A DNA stretch of 64,000 bases from Caldilineaceae bacterium (GCA_020634755.1 JACKBC010000006.1:142483-206482), one strand, 5' to 3'. Counted from the stretch's first letter, positions 9,175-18,732 are shown. The notes: generated by a model not told the origin, from the letters alone. Made by a program: numbers and translations.

Positions 9175-9260
9175 TCAGCAGTTCACAATGGCAAGCGATA
9201 GCGTCGGATTCATCAATCGAGACCGACGCCGGCATCGCCAACACCGTTGCGGTGTAACAA
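9175..9260 (+). repeat. R1 element
   Basis: An 86-bp copy running from TCAGCA through TCGAGACCGACGCC and ACACCGTTGCGGTGT to a degenerate right end. It lies in the 477-bp gap between the permease and the second binding protein. Confidence 0.75.
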
Positions 9261-9500
9261 ATATAAGAATCGCGCAGTCGGTGATGCTACCCTTTCTGGT
9301 GCTCATGTGCGCCGTGAATACTGTGTAATAATTACCCCCGCTTTTTCCTCAATGTCGTTGCGATGTACAGATAGTGAAGATATCGCTCTATCGTGTTCAT
9401 AGCTTTGTGGCCATGTTGGCTGCGAAAATAGCAGTTAGAAAATCCTGAAAACACTATTTTCTGGTTGTGGCGCTATTGACAGTGATATCTTTATCAAATA

Positions 9501-9582
9501 GGGCTTACGCAAGCCTCACCGAAAAATCGTCCCATGCGCAAAGCTTTTCGATTATGGCGATCTACGGTGGCTGCATAAGTCG
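9501..9582 (+). repeat. R2 element with 9-bp target duplication
   Basis: GCTTACGCAAGCC on the left pairs with the right end GGCTGCATAAGTC. It is flanked by TATCAAATA (9492-9500) and TATCAAATC (9583-9591), a 9-bp direct repeat matching at 8 of 9 positions. It ends 34 bp before the start of the second binding-protein gene and so lies in its 5' leader or promoter. Confidence 0.75.
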
Positions 9583-9616
9583 TATCAAATCATATTCATA
9601 ATAAGGAGAAAGTCAT

Positions 9617-11446
9617 ATGAAGCAATTTCGACGTATGAAGCAGTGGCACATTCTGGGGCTGCTGCTCATCGCCGCGATGATTTTGGCAGCTTGTCCGGCT
9701 GGCAGCAGCGCGCCTACCTCGCCCACAGGTGGCGACGATACGGCGGCTGATACATCCGCCGACACAAGCAGCGAAGCCGCAGCCGAGGATACGGGCGGCA
9801 GCGCGTTGGGCGATCGCGATCCCAAAACGTTGATCATCCTCTATTGGCAGGCGGCTTCACTGCCTGGGCCCTATCTGTCCGGCGGCACCAAAGATCAGGA
9901 CGCCGGCGCCGTGACCTTAGAGCCACTCTTTAATGTAGATGGCGACGGCAATTTTGTGCCCAAGCTGATTAAGGAAATGCCAACCGTGGAAAATGGCGGC
10001 ATTGCTGAAGATCTGATGAGCATTACATATAACCTCATCGAAGGCGTTAAGTGGTCCGATGGCTCTGATTTTACGGCCAACGATGTTGTGTTTACGTGGA
10101 AGTATTGCACGGATCCAGATACGGGCTGTGTCTCGCTGGAATCGTTTGAAGGCATTACCTCGGTGGAGGCCGTGGATGATCTGACGGTTAAAATTTCCTT
10201 TGAACAGCCCACGCCATTCCCCTATGTAGCCTTTGGCAATGCCCAATCGCCCATTATTAGCGAAGCCCAATTTGCCGATTGTGTGGGCGCGGCGGCTCAG
10301 ACCTGCAATGAGCAGAACACCATGCCGCTGGGCACGGGGCCGTTCCACATTGTAGATTTCAAAGTGAACGATGTCGTAACCTACGAGCGCAATCCATACT
10401 ACCACGGCGCCGAGCCCTACTTTGAGAAGATTATCTTCAAGGGTGGTGGTGATGCTGTGGGCGCGGCGCGCGCCGTCATGGAAACGGGTGAAGCGGACTG
10501 GGCCTGGAATCTACAGGTTGAGCCCGACATTTTGGCCGAAATGGAACAGGGCGGTCTGGGTAAAATTTACAGTGGTTTTGCCGGCAGCGTAGAGCGCATC
10601 CTGGTCAACCAGACCAACCCCGATCCGGATCTGGGCGATATGCGCGCCGAATATGATGATGGCAACAATCCGCATCCGTTCTTGACCTTCAAGCCCATTC
10701 CCGAAGCTATGTCCATGGCCATTGATCGCAATCTGATTGCCGAGCAGCTTTATGGCTTTGCGGGCAAGCCGGCCTGTAACGTCATTATGGGGCCGCCCAT
10801 CTATGTTTCCTCGGCCAATGATAGCTGTTTGACGCAGGACATTGAAGGGGCCAAAGCCTTGCTGGATGAAAACGACGTGGTCGATAGCGATGGCGATGGC
10901 ATCCGCGAATACAACGGCATTCCGCTGAAGGTCCGCTACCAGACCAGCACCAACAGCGTGCGCCAAAAGACCCAGGCGCTGATCAAGCAGTGGTGGGGCG
11001 AAATCGGTATTGATACCGAACTGCTCAACCATGATTCTGGCGTCTTCTTTGGTGGTGATCCCAACAGCAATGACACCTATCAGAAGTTCTTTACCGATGT
11101 GGAAATGTACACCACTGGCCCCAGCATTGACCCGCAGCAGCATCTCTCCAACTGGCTCTGTACGCAGATGTCCGGCAAAGAGAATACGTGGGGCGGCGGC
11201 AATATCTTCCGCGGCTGTAGCGAAGAATACGACGATCTGTACAAACAATTGGTGCAGACTCCATTGGGTCCTGAGCGCCAAGATATTGTCAAGCAAATGA
11301 ACGACATTAATGTGCAAAGTTACTACCAGATCCCCTTGGTGCATCGTGGCGGCGTCTCGGCTGGCATTAACGGTCTAGAAGGCGTCAAGATTAGCGATTG
11401 GGACTCGGAAATGTGGAATGTTGGCGAATGGTATCGGGCTGAATAG
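9617..11446 (+). CDS. Peptide-type ABC importer binding lipoprotein (SBP family 5), copy 2
   Basis: This 609-residue paralogue of the gene at 5231 has long near-identical blocks along most of its length; the N-terminal linker and some loops differ. The lipobox is ILAAC (Cys at about residue 26), followed by a Thr/Asp/Ala-rich spacer and the SBP_bac_5 domain, with the same DSDGDGIRE loop. Start: ATG 9617 after AAGGAGAA. Keeping both copies around one permease pair suggests two receptors of different specificity sharing a channel. Confidence 0.93.
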   Translation: MKQFRRMKQWHILGLLLIAAMILAACPAGSSAPTSPTGGDDTAADTSADTSSEAAAEDTGGSALGDRDPKTLIILYWQAASLPGPYLSGGTKDQDAGAVTLEPLFNVDGDGNFVPKLIKEMPTVENGGIAEDLMSITYNLIEGVKWSDGSDFTANDVVFTWKYCTDPDTGCVSLESFEGITSVEAVDDLTVKISFEQPTPFPYVAFGNAQSPIISEAQFADCVGAAAQTCNEQNTMPLGTGPFHIVDFKVNDVVTYERNPYYHGAEPYFEKIIFKGGGDAVGAARAVMETGEADWAWNLQVEPDILAEMEQGGLGKIYSGFAGSVERILVNQTNPDPDLGDMRAEYDDGNNPHPFLTFKPIPEAMSMAIDRNLIAEQLYGFAGKPACNVIMGPPIYVSSANDSCLTQDIEGAKALLDENDVVDSDGDGIREYNGIPLKVRYQTSTNSVRQKTQALIKQWWGEIGIDTELLNHDSGVFFGGDPNSNDTYQKFFTDVEMYTTGPSIDPQQHLSNWLCTQMSGKENTWGGGNIFRGCSEEYDDLYKQLVQTPLGPERQDIVKQMNDINVQSYYQIPLVHRGGVSAGINGLEGVKISDWDSEMWNVGEWYRAE

Positions 11447-11593
11447 CTTTTCCATTCTCACTAGGACGTACGCGAGAACGCCCGCCAGCAGTTTCTAAAT
11501 GCCGTGTGAATTGAAACCGGTCAGGTCGCGAAGGCTTGACTGGTTTGGACGCACTTGTTCTGGCAAAGCACGGGCGCTGCGCAAGTCGAGATC

Positions 11594-11625
11594 AAAAAAA
11601 ACGGGGGCATTGCCCCCGTTTTTTT
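11594..11625 (+). terminator. Rho-independent terminator downstream of importer
   Basis: ACGGGGGCA pairs with TGCCCCCGT, flanked by an A-run and followed by seven T. It ends the importer transcript about 150 nt after the second binding-protein gene and could work in either direction. Confidence 0.9.
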
Positions 11626-11673
11626 CTTGGCCACGACAGTCAATCGCTCTTCTGGCTGTTGTTTGCAATTAGT

Positions 11674-11832
11674 TGAGGGATGTGCATAATTCCTTGCTGG
11701 GGAGGGCCTTTGTGCGGAGACTTCCGTGTGACGCACTACCCATGAAGGCAGCTGTTATACGGCTGTTATGTTGGGCAGTGCGACGCACGCTATGCGCCTC
11801 TACTCGACTGTGATGTGTATGCACACCCCTCA
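11674..11832. repeat. R3 element (159 bp) with 6-bp target duplication
   Basis: The ends are TGAGGGATGTGCATAA and the complement of TGAGGGGTGTGCAT. The interior carries GTGNGACGCAC boxes. Flanks ATTAGT (11668-11673) and ACTAGT (11833-11838) match at 5 of 6. The length is identical to the copy at 51401. There is no coding capacity. It sits between the importer terminator and the 3' end of the sulfatase. Confidence 0.75.
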
Positions 11833-11843
11833 ACTAGTGCTGT

Positions 11844-13481
11844 TTACAGCGGCCACTCGCGGACTTCGCAACGCTGCGCCCACACAGTATACTGACGCAT
11901 AAAGTCAGCGGCCTTCGTCTGATTGCGCTCCAGCAGATTGTGGCGCTCTGTGCGGTCGTCGTCCATATGATAAAGCTCCCATTCACCGGGAAACTTGGAA
12001 ACCAGCTTCCATTCGGCCAAACGCACGGCGCGATTTCCCTCGTGTTCCCAAAAGATGGGACGCTCACGCGTCCACCTTTCCCCGCGCAGCAGCGGCGCTA
12101 CGCTTTCCCCCTCAATGGGCTGAATTATATTCCCTTTATGCTCGCTGGGATAACCAACGCCCGCCACGTCCAAACAGGTGGCCATCATATCCACTACGTG
12201 TGTGGGCTCGTGAACTATGCGCCCGCCACCGGCCGCATTGGCCGGGATGCCCGCTGGCCAATGGGCAATCAGCGGCGTGGCAATGCCGCCTTCATGCACC
12301 CAATGTTTGTAAAGCCGAAAGGGCGAATTGGAAGCGTGCGCCCACGGCAGATCGTAGCTCATGAAGGTATCGGCGCCGCCGGGCTGAAGCGTGCGAATGT
12401 TGCCCACGCGAATGGGCTCACCATCGGCCGTGTGGTAGCGATAGCGTTCGTTGGCGTGTCCTTCTTCGGCTAAAAATTCAGCACAGCCGCCATTATCGGA
12501 CATAAAGAGAATCAATGTGTTTTCAAATTGCCCCAGCTCTTTGAGCTTCTGCATTACCTGCCCCACCCCTTGATCCATGCGGTCGATCTGGGCCGCGTAC
12601 ACCGCCATGCGCAAATCTTCCCAGTCATGATCGGGCGCATCCGCCCAGGCTGCGGCATTTTCGTCCCGCGCCGCAATCTCCCACTTTTTATCCAACACGC
12701 CCAGGCCTTTTAGCTCTTCATGGCGGGCGGTGCGCAGCGCATCCCAACCGGCGCGATAGCGTCCTTCATAGCGTGCAATATCTTCGGGCCGGGCATGCAG
12801 CGGCCAGTGGGGCGCGGTATAAGCCAGGTAGAGAAAGAAGGGCGCCTCATTCTGGTTGGCATCCTCAATCATATCGCACGCTTTGGCCGAGATGGCGTCT
12901 GTATAATAGAAGTCCTGCGCCTGCATTTGGCCTTGTTTGCCCGCCCAAAAGCGCCAGCCGTCAGCCGCTGTGCCTTCCATGACCGTGTATGGATGAAAGA
13001 AACTGCCGGCGCCCTCTAGCGTGCCAAAGAAGCGGTCAAAGCCGCGGTTGAGCGGCATGGGATGTTCGGCGCTGCCCGGCTCCCACGTTTCCGGCGCCGT
13101 GGATTGGTACGGACCGCCCACGTGCCACTTGCCCGCCATCAGTGTCTGATAGCCACCCGCCCGCAGCGCTTCGGCAATGGTCACACAGTCGTCGCGCAGA
13201 TAGCCCTGATAGGCGCGGCTGCCTCGGTTTTGGACCATGTGACCCACGCCGGCTTGATGCGGATAGAGGCCGGTGAGCAGAGAGGCGCGCGTGGGGCAGC
13301 AGCGCGCGCAATTGTAGTGCTGGGTGTTGCGCACGCCGTTGCGCGCCAGCTCATTGAGATGCGGCGTGCTAATCTCCGAGCCAAAGCAGCCAATGTCCGA
13401 GAAGCCCATATCGTCCACCAAAATCAGAACAATATTCGGGCGCTGGGACTTGTTGGCGTTGTGGGGAGTCGATGAGGACAT
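11844..13481 (-). CDS. Formylglycine-dependent sulfatase (arylsulfatase family)
   Basis: This enzyme hydrolyses sulfate esters using a formylglycine made from cysteine. The signature C-x-P-x-R is present as C61-C-P-T-R65 followed by ASLLTGLYPHQAG. Metal-binding aspartates D23-D24 lie in ILVDDMGFSDIGCFG, and a second metal site is in LILFMSDNGG. The 545 residues match type I arylsulfatases. No signal peptide is evident, so it may be cytoplasmic. Start: ATG with AAGGAGA 8 nt upstream. A second, divergent sulfatase lies at 16358. No anaerobic or FGE-type maturase is in the window. Confidence 0.92.
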   Translation of the reverse strand: MSSSTPHNANKSQRPNIVLILVDDMGFSDIGCFGSEISTPHLNELARNGVRNTQHYNCARCCPTRASLLTGLYPHQAGVGHMVQNRGSRAYQGYLRDDCVTIAEALRAGGYQTLMAGKWHVGGPYQSTAPETWEPGSAEHPMPLNRGFDRFFGTLEGAGSFFHPYTVMEGTAADGWRFWAGKQGQMQAQDFYYTDAISAKACDMIEDANQNEAPFFLYLAYTAPHWPLHARPEDIARYEGRYRAGWDALRTARHEELKGLGVLDKKWEIAARDENAAAWADAPDHDWEDLRMAVYAAQIDRMDQGVGQVMQKLKELGQFENTLILFMSDNGGCAEFLAEEGHANERYRYHTADGEPIRVGNIRTLQPGGADTFMSYDLPWAHASNSPFRLYKHWVHEGGIATPLIAHWPAGIPANAAGGGRIVHEPTHVVDMMATCLDVAGVGYPSEHKGNIIQPIEGESVAPLLRGERWTRERPIFWEHEGNRAVRLAEWKLVSKFPGEWELYHMDDDRTERHNLLERNQTKAADFMRQYTVWAQRCEVREWPL

Positions 13482-13529
13482 GCGAATTTCTCCTTGGTGT
13501 ATAGGTCTTGGATTTTGGGATTGCTAACG

Positions 13530-13683
13530 GAGTGTGCCCCAGAATGGGGACTCTCCCGGCTCTGCACTCTGCGAGTGCGCCGCCTCCCTCGCCACAGGTG
13601 GAGGGGACAAATTTTGCGCATCAGCGCAAAAGCAGGAAGAGGCGGCGCGGCGTGCGATATTGCCCAAAATTGGGGACACACCC
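13530..13683. repeat. Imperfect palindrome of about 154 bp
   Basis: The centre TTTTGCGC-atca-GCGCAAAA is a perfect hairpin. Moving outward, GCGCCGCCTC faces GAGGCGGCGC, and GTGTGCCCCA..TGGGGA faces the inverted GCCCAAAATTGGGGACACAC. It fills most of the gap between the divergent sulfatase and EamA genes and has no coding capacity. Only one copy is seen in the window. Confidence 0.6.
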
Positions 13684-13788
13684 TTGCGAACGTTGACAAG
13701 CCCGATCGCGCTCGTTATACTTTATACTTCCTTCGCTTTTCCCAAATGTCAACAGGCCATAGCAAGCCACCATTAGATCGGAGGCGCT

Positions 13789-14688
13789 TTGAGCGCAAAT
13801 CAGAATACCCTTAATTCCAACAGCGCTATTGGCCGCGCCGACCTGCCGCTGCTGACCTTTGTTCTGCTCTTTGACAGCATGCACTATATTTACGCGCGTC
13901 TGCTGGCTTCATACGTGAGCCCCGATATTTCGGCGGCGTACGTCATGGGCGTGGCCGCGGTGCAGGTGGGCCTCTATGGCTTGATCACGCGCCAGGTCAG
14001 TTTGACGGCGTTGCGGCGCAACCTTTGGTTCTTTGTGACCATTGGCGCTTTGATTGGCGCCAGCACCTACATGGGCTATCTGGCCGTCACGTTTATTGAC
14101 CCCGGCACCGCTTCAATGCTGACAAAGGTCTCAACCGTGTTTAGCCTGGCGCTGGGCATTTTGTGGCTGGGCGAGCGCTTTTCACCGATACAGCTGGTGG
14201 GGGCGGCCATTGCCATTGTGGGCAGCTTTGTTATTGCCTATCAGCCGGATGCACAGCTGCGCTGGGGCGCGCTATTGCTGGTCTTTGGCTCGTTCTGCTA
14301 TTCGGCCCATTTTGCCGTAGTCAAACGCTACAGCCACCAAATGGGCTTTATCGACTTCTTCTTCTATCGCTTGTTGAGCACGGCCACCATTCTCTTTGGC
14401 ATGTCGGCGGCGCGCGATGTGCTGACCTGGCCCACCCTCATGGGCTGGGGTGTTATCATTCTCACCGCCACCTTTGACGTAACGGTCAGCCGGGCCTTTT
14501 ATTACTGGGCGTTGCGCCGGCTGGACATGGGGCTGCTTTCGGTCATTACCACGTTGACGCCGGTGGCCACCATTGTGTGGGCGCTGCTGCTGTTTCATAC
14601 GGCGCCAGGCATTCGCCAACTGATTGGCGGCATTACGGTGCTGATCGGCGTGCTGGTTGTGACCTATAAACCGCGCAAAGCCACGTAA
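13789..14688 (+). CDS. EamA/DMT-superfamily transporter
   Basis: A 299-residue integral membrane protein with about ten hydrophobic segments arranged as two EamA repeats. Typical stretches are ILWLGERFSPIQLVGAAIAI at the end of the first repeat and LLLFHTAPGIRQLIGGITVL at the end of the second. Family members export metabolites or amino acids; the substrate cannot be told. Start is TTG 13789, supported by GGAGG 4 nt upstream. It converges with the HlyD-like gene, with only 6 nt between stops. Confidence 0.88.
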   Translation: MSANQNTLNSNSAIGRADLPLLTFVLLFDSMHYIYARLLASYVSPDISAAYVMGVAAVQVGLYGLITRQVSLTALRRNLWFFVTIGALIGASTYMGYLAVTFIDPGTASMLTKVSTVFSLALGILWLGERFSPIQLVGAAIAIVGSFVIAYQPDAQLRWGALLLVFGSFCYSAHFAVVKRYSHQMGFIDFFFYRLLSTATILFGMSAARDVLTWPTLMGWGVIILTATFDVTVSRAFYYWALRRLDMGLLSVITTLTPVATIVWALLLFHTAPGIRQLIGGITVLIGVLVVTYKPRKAT

Positions 14689-14694
14689 GAAAAA

Positions 14695-16122
14695 TTACTC
14701 CGCCACCAAATCCACCGCCGCAAACATGCCCGGCAGCAACACATCCGCTGGTTCCGTAAGCTGAATGGTCACCTGAATGGTGCGCGTCTGCGGATCCAGC
14801 TGGGGTGCAATCTGGCTGATTGCGCCTTGGAAGACGCGGTCCGGATAGGCATTGGCGCGCACCAGCGCCGGCTGGCCCAGGGCAATTGCAGGCAGCCGCA
14901 ATTCTTCAACCGGAATGATCACTTTGACAGCGGGCGAACGCAGCACAAAAAGCGGCGCGCCCGGCGCCACCATACCGCCGCTGGACACGTTGCGCTGGAG
15001 GACAATGCCATCCATGGGCGCTTTAATGGCGGCTTTGTCGAGCTGGAGTTGGGCCATGTAAAGACCCACTTCGGCCTGGTTCACCTGGGCCTGCATGGCG
15101 CGGATCTGCTCTGGGTTGGCGCCTTCTTGCAGCCGGGCAAGTTGCGAACGCGCCTGCACCAATTGGGCATAGGCGCCGGCAATCAGATCATTGGAAGCGC
15201 CTTTGACTACTTTGTCATATTGAGCCTGCACGGCCTCCAGTTGCAGGGTGGCGCTTTGTAGAGCCAGGCTTTGGGGCATCATGGAAATTTTGGGGTTCCA
15301 GCGCACATCGTTATAGGCGGCGCGGGCCTGGCGTACGGCGGCCTCGGCCTGCTGAAGCTGCGACTCCATAATGCGTAAATCCTCAGCGGAAGCGCCTTTG
15401 GTCACTTCTGCATACGCCGCCGCGGCCGCGTTGATGGCGGCTTCCGCCGCGGCAACGTCATCGGCATCCGGCGCCCGCAACATTTGCTCAAGCTGGGCCT
15501 GCGCGGCCTCGAGCCCGGCCAGCGCTTGCGCCCGTTGGGCCTCCAACATGGCCGTATCAACATGCACCAATATTTGACCTTTAGCCACGCTGTCGCCCAC
15601 GTCTGCGGTCACTGCCTGGGCGGTACCGTTCACTTCGGCCATGACGGCTAGCGTATCCTCGGCTACGACTTCGCCATTATAGTCGCCGCGCACCAATTGA
15701 TTTGGCGTCGCCGCCGCACCCTGGGCAGAATTGGTGCTGGCCGTTGCGCCATTTTGCGCATTGGCGACTGCGGGCTGTGGATCGGTCGCCGCCCCCGTGT
15801 TGGTGGCCCCCGTGTTGGTGGCCGCTGTGTTGGTGATGGCGTCTGTGCTTGCCGCGGTGGTCGATGCCGGCGTGGCTTCCTCTGGTGCGGCGCTTGTGGC
15901 GGTTTCGTTGCTGCCGGCTTGGTAGGTAGGCAGGACCACCTGCGTATCTGGCGCTTGCGTTTTTTGCCCAAAGATGGAAGCGCAAGCCGCCAGCAAAAAG
16001 AGGCTGAACAATAAAAAGAGGCTGATCAACAGTGTGCTGATCAGCGGGGGATGTGGTTTGAATGGAAGCCGGGGCAGCCGATTTGCTCTGGGGGCTGCTT
16101 GTCTCTGATCGCGCTGCATCAT
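14695..16122 (-). CDS. HlyD/MacA-type periplasmic adaptor-like lipoprotein
   Basis: Residues about 25-47 form a hydrophobic signal ending in a lipobox-like LLAAC. A low-complexity Ala/Thr/Asn/Gly linker of about 85 residues follows. Then comes a barrel-sandwich hybrid with VMAEVNGTAQAVTADVGDSV, a long alpha-helical hairpin rich in Ala/Gln, and the returning lipoyl half (IKAPMDGIVLQRNVSSGGMV) with a beta-barrel domain. Such proteins bridge an export pump to the cell surface. No ABC or RND partner is adjacent, so its pump must be elsewhere. ATG 16122 has AGGAGA about 9 nt upstream. Confidence 0.85.
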   Translation of the reverse strand: MMQRDQRQAAPRANRLPRLPFKPHPPLISTLLISLFLLFSLFLLAACASIFGQKTQAPDTQVVLPTYQAGSNETATSAAPEEATPASTTAASTDAITNTAATNTGATNTGAATDPQPAVANAQNGATASTNSAQGAAATPNQLVRGDYNGEVVAEDTLAVMAEVNGTAQAVTADVGDSVAKGQILVHVDTAMLEAQRAQALAGLEAAQAQLEQMLRAPDADDVAAAEAAINAAAAAYAEVTKGASAEDLRIMESQLQQAEAAVRQARAAYNDVRWNPKISMMPQSLALQSATLQLEAVQAQYDKVVKGASNDLIAGAYAQLVQARSQLARLQEGANPEQIRAMQAQVNQAEVGLYMAQLQLDKAAIKAPMDGIVLQRNVSSGGMVAPGAPLFVLRSPAVKVIIPVEELRLPAIALGQPALVRANAYPDRVFQGAISQIAPQLDPQTRTIQVTIQLTEPADVLLPGMFAAVDLVAE

Positions 16123-16357
16123 GCGACCATTTCTCCTATCCTAATTGTGAGCGTCCAAAGGTGGTGTGTGCGCCTGCGGTAGCACATCGCATTGGCGATG
16201 GCGCTTTAGGCGTTGGTCGCGTGTGTTGAATCCGGCCATACTGCTGGCCGTTGCGATTGCTCGATAATCATACAACAGTCAAGGTGAGTTTACCTATTTT
16301 GCGCCATTAAGCCTTTGTGGCTGCTGTGGGCCAATAAGCGATTGATATGATCCATGC

Positions 16358-17968
16358 TCACCAGTGTCCAATATAGATGCCCATGTTTTCTTCCACCCAG
16401 CCGGGGCGCGAGCGCATGCGCGTAAATGAATCGGGCCGGGTCAAGCGCAGCGCCCGCTGCCGAAACCAGCCAAAGAGCATTTCATGCAGCTCGGCGCGGG
16501 TTGCCGCGTGGGCCGGATCGTCACCCAAATCGACGCGTTCCTGCGGGTCATTCTGCATATCATACAGCTCGGGCCGAAAGCGCTCGTGCAGAATATACTT
16601 CCAGCGCTTGGTGCGCAACATGGTGGCCCGCGCGTCTTCAATGCGCAAACCCAAGTGGTGACGCACGCTGAGCGGGCTGTAATCTTCCTCGCAAATCACA
16701 AAGTCGCGCCAGCTTGTGGGCGCGTCGCCGCGCACAAAGGGCATGAGCGAACGTCCCTCCAGCCGCTGTGGATCAGGTGTGCCGCCAGCGAATTCAATAC
16801 AGGTGGGCGCAATATCGATGGACTCTACGAGCGCGCGGCAAACGGTCCCGCGGCTGTGATTGGCAGATGGCGACGGATCGTACATGATCAGCGGGACGCG
16901 GCACGCCTCTTCATGAAACCAATATTTGTCCACCAGCCAATGGTCACCTAGATAGTCACCGTGATCGCTGGTGAAGATGATCATGGTCTTTTCCAGCAGC
17001 CCCGCTTGCCGCATCCAATCCAGCAGCCGCCCAATATGATCGTCAATCTGCTTGACCAGCCCCATGTAGGTGGGAATGACCGTTGCCCGCATCTCATGGC
17101 GGCCAAAGCCTTCCCCCTGACTATATTGGAGGAAACCGGCATAGACTGGGTGGTGCGGATGTGCGCGCTCTTCTTCGGTACGGTTAGCGGGCAGCATCTG
17201 CGCCGGCGTATACAAATTGTGATAGGGTGCAGGCGCCACATAAGGCCAGTGGGGTTTGATGTAGCTCAAGTGCAAACACCAGGGCGCGGCCTGCGGATCG
17301 CTGCTCGCCTGCTGCATAAAGTCGATGGCGCGATTGGTGCTGTAGGCGGTTTCCGAATGCTCCTCGCGAATGTTGGCCGGATATTTGGCGTGGCGGTTAA
17401 ACCAGCCATCCAACACGTTGCCATTTTCGTCCACTGTCGAATTGGCGTGGGTGTGCCAGGGGTTGTCGCTGGTATAGCCCAGCCCGCGCAGATAATCATT
17501 GTAGGCCACCTTTTCACCGCGGCGCCGCAACAGTTTGGTGGGATGGTTGCCCGAATCCAATGCAAATGGTTCAAAGCCGCCGCCGTGCAATAAGGTGTTT
17601 TCCGCCGCGTGCAGATCGATGCCCAATCGCTGCGCCGCTTCGGGATGGATGTGCAGATCGGTCTTGCCCACCACGGCGGTGCGCATGCCCTCTGCGCGCA
17701 AATAGTCACCCAGCGTTAGCTCATCAATGCGAATGGGGTAGCCATTGTGGCGCACGCCAATGGTGCTCTGATAGCGCCCGGTATAAATGCAGGCGCGCGA
17801 CGGTCCGCACACGGGGGATTGCACATAGGCGCGATCAAAGCGCACGCCATTTTGGGCCAGCCAGTCAATGTTGGGCGTCTCCAAATGGGGGTGACCATAG
17901 CAGGAAAGATAGTCCCAGCGCAGTTGGTCGCACATAATGAAGAGGATATTTTGGGTATGATGTGGCAT
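16358..17968 (-). CDS. Formylglycine-dependent sulfatase, second copy
   Basis: A 536-residue sulfatase-fold hydrolase. The active-site signature is C54-G-P-S-R58 in SPVCGPSRACIYTGRYQST; the first metal site is IMCDQLRWDYLSCYG and the second lies in IIFTSDHGDYLGDH. It resembles choline-sulfatase/iduronate-sulfatase-like enzymes more than the gene at 11844, but the substrate is open. No signal peptide is seen. The ribosome site is weak. With the sulfatase at 11844 and the intervening transporters it suggests use of sulfated organic matter, which is inference. Confidence 0.9.
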   Translation of the reverse strand: MPHHTQNILFIMCDQLRWDYLSCYGHPHLETPNIDWLAQNGVRFDRAYVQSPVCGPSRACIYTGRYQSTIGVRHNGYPIRIDELTLGDYLRAEGMRTAVVGKTDLHIHPEAAQRLGIDLHAAENTLLHGGGFEPFALDSGNHPTKLLRRRGEKVAYNDYLRGLGYTSDNPWHTHANSTVDENGNVLDGWFNRHAKYPANIREEHSETAYSTNRAIDFMQQASSDPQAAPWCLHLSYIKPHWPYVAPAPYHNLYTPAQMLPANRTEEERAHPHHPVYAGFLQYSQGEGFGRHEMRATVIPTYMGLVKQIDDHIGRLLDWMRQAGLLEKTMIIFTSDHGDYLGDHWLVDKYWFHEEACRVPLIMYDPSPSANHSRGTVCRALVESIDIAPTCIEFAGGTPDPQRLEGRSLMPFVRGDAPTSWRDFVICEEDYSPLSVRHHLGLRIEDARATMLRTKRWKYILHERFRPELYDMQNDPQERVDLGDDPAHAATRAELHEMLFGWFRQRALRLTRPDSFTRMRSRPGWVEENMGIYIGHW

Positions 17969-18074
17969 AAATTTTCCGATCGGTTCAGATAGCGATTAGG
18001 ACACTCGAGGGCTTAGTCTGGCGAAGCCCGCCTCCACCTTCGGCTGGCTCGGGCTCCGGCTGGGGAGTTGCGGA

Positions 18075-18617
18075 TTAAGAATGATGCGGGACAAAGCCAA
18101 ACAGCTGATTGATGGCCAGCATGGGCGCGTTCTCTTTGTGATTTCCCGTAATGACAACCGTGGCGCCTTGCTTGGCCGCCCGGGCTAAGCTCAATGCTTT
18201 GAGCGCCTTGGCCACACCCTTGCCTTGATGCGGCTTTTGCACAACCGTTAAGCCGCTTTGACCCACATGCGTTTCCCGATCCACCACAATGCCGCTGAGC
18301 CCGACCCATTCTGTCTCAAAAGTGGCAATGATGTAGCTATCGGCCACATCCAGATAATAGGGCTGCAGCAAGCGCTCACAAAAGTCGTCAAAGCTCTCAA
18401 ATGTGCCATCACTTTGCGGCGAGCTTAGCACGCCTTCCTGGACCAAAGTGTATAGCTTTGGGCGTAGGGTTGGATCATTGCATAAAGCGCTGAGCCACGA
18501 AAAACGATAGCCTTGCTCTTCAGCTTGCGCCACAAAGTGCGGATATATTGCCAGAGACGCCGCCTGCATATCCAGTTTCAACGACTGTATGTCCCGAGCT
18601 TCATTTTCTGAGCTCAC
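18075..18617 (-). CDS. GNAT-family N-acetyltransferase
   Basis: The C-terminal half carries the acetyl-CoA loop as VVQKPHQGKGVAKALKALSL, followed by the strand-helix TVVITGNHKENAPMLAINQLFGF. This is the standard GNAT pattern, in 180 residues. The N-terminal half is less typical. The start is GTG 18617, with GGGAGA upstream; an ATG overlapping it by 2 nt is followed at once by a stop. The acceptor substrate is unknown. Confidence 0.85.
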   Translation of the reverse strand: MSSENEARDIQSLKLDMQAASLAIYPHFVAQAEEQGYRFSWLSALCNDPTLRPKLYTLVQEGVLSSPQSDGTFESFDDFCERLLQPYYLDVADSYIIATFETEWVGLSGIVVDRETHVGQSGLTVVQKPHQGKGVAKALKALSLARAAKQGATVVITGNHKENAPMLAINQLFGFVPHHS

Positions 18618-18676
18618 ATTTGTCTCCCTATTTCGCCCGCTATTTCACTCACAATAGACATTATCGATTTCGGAAG

Positions 18677-18732
18677 TTGTACGCGGATTCTCGCTGCAGA
18701 ATCAGCGTAAATCCGCGTGCATCTGCGTACAA
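18677..18732. repeat. TTGTACGCGGATT inverted-repeat hairpin
   Basis: TTGTACGCGGATT faces AATCCGCGT..GCGTACAA. Fragments of the same motif occur near 24474-24496 and 38959-39064, so this is a small dispersed palindrome. It lies between the GNAT gene and the EamA gene. Confidence 0.55.

Noticed and set aside
10511..11344. 277-codon minus-strand frame inside the second binding protein
   Set aside because: It follows from codon bias of the true gene; no start signal or domain.
11521..11736. 71-codon minus-strand frame
   Set aside because: It runs through a terminator hairpin and part of an R3 element.
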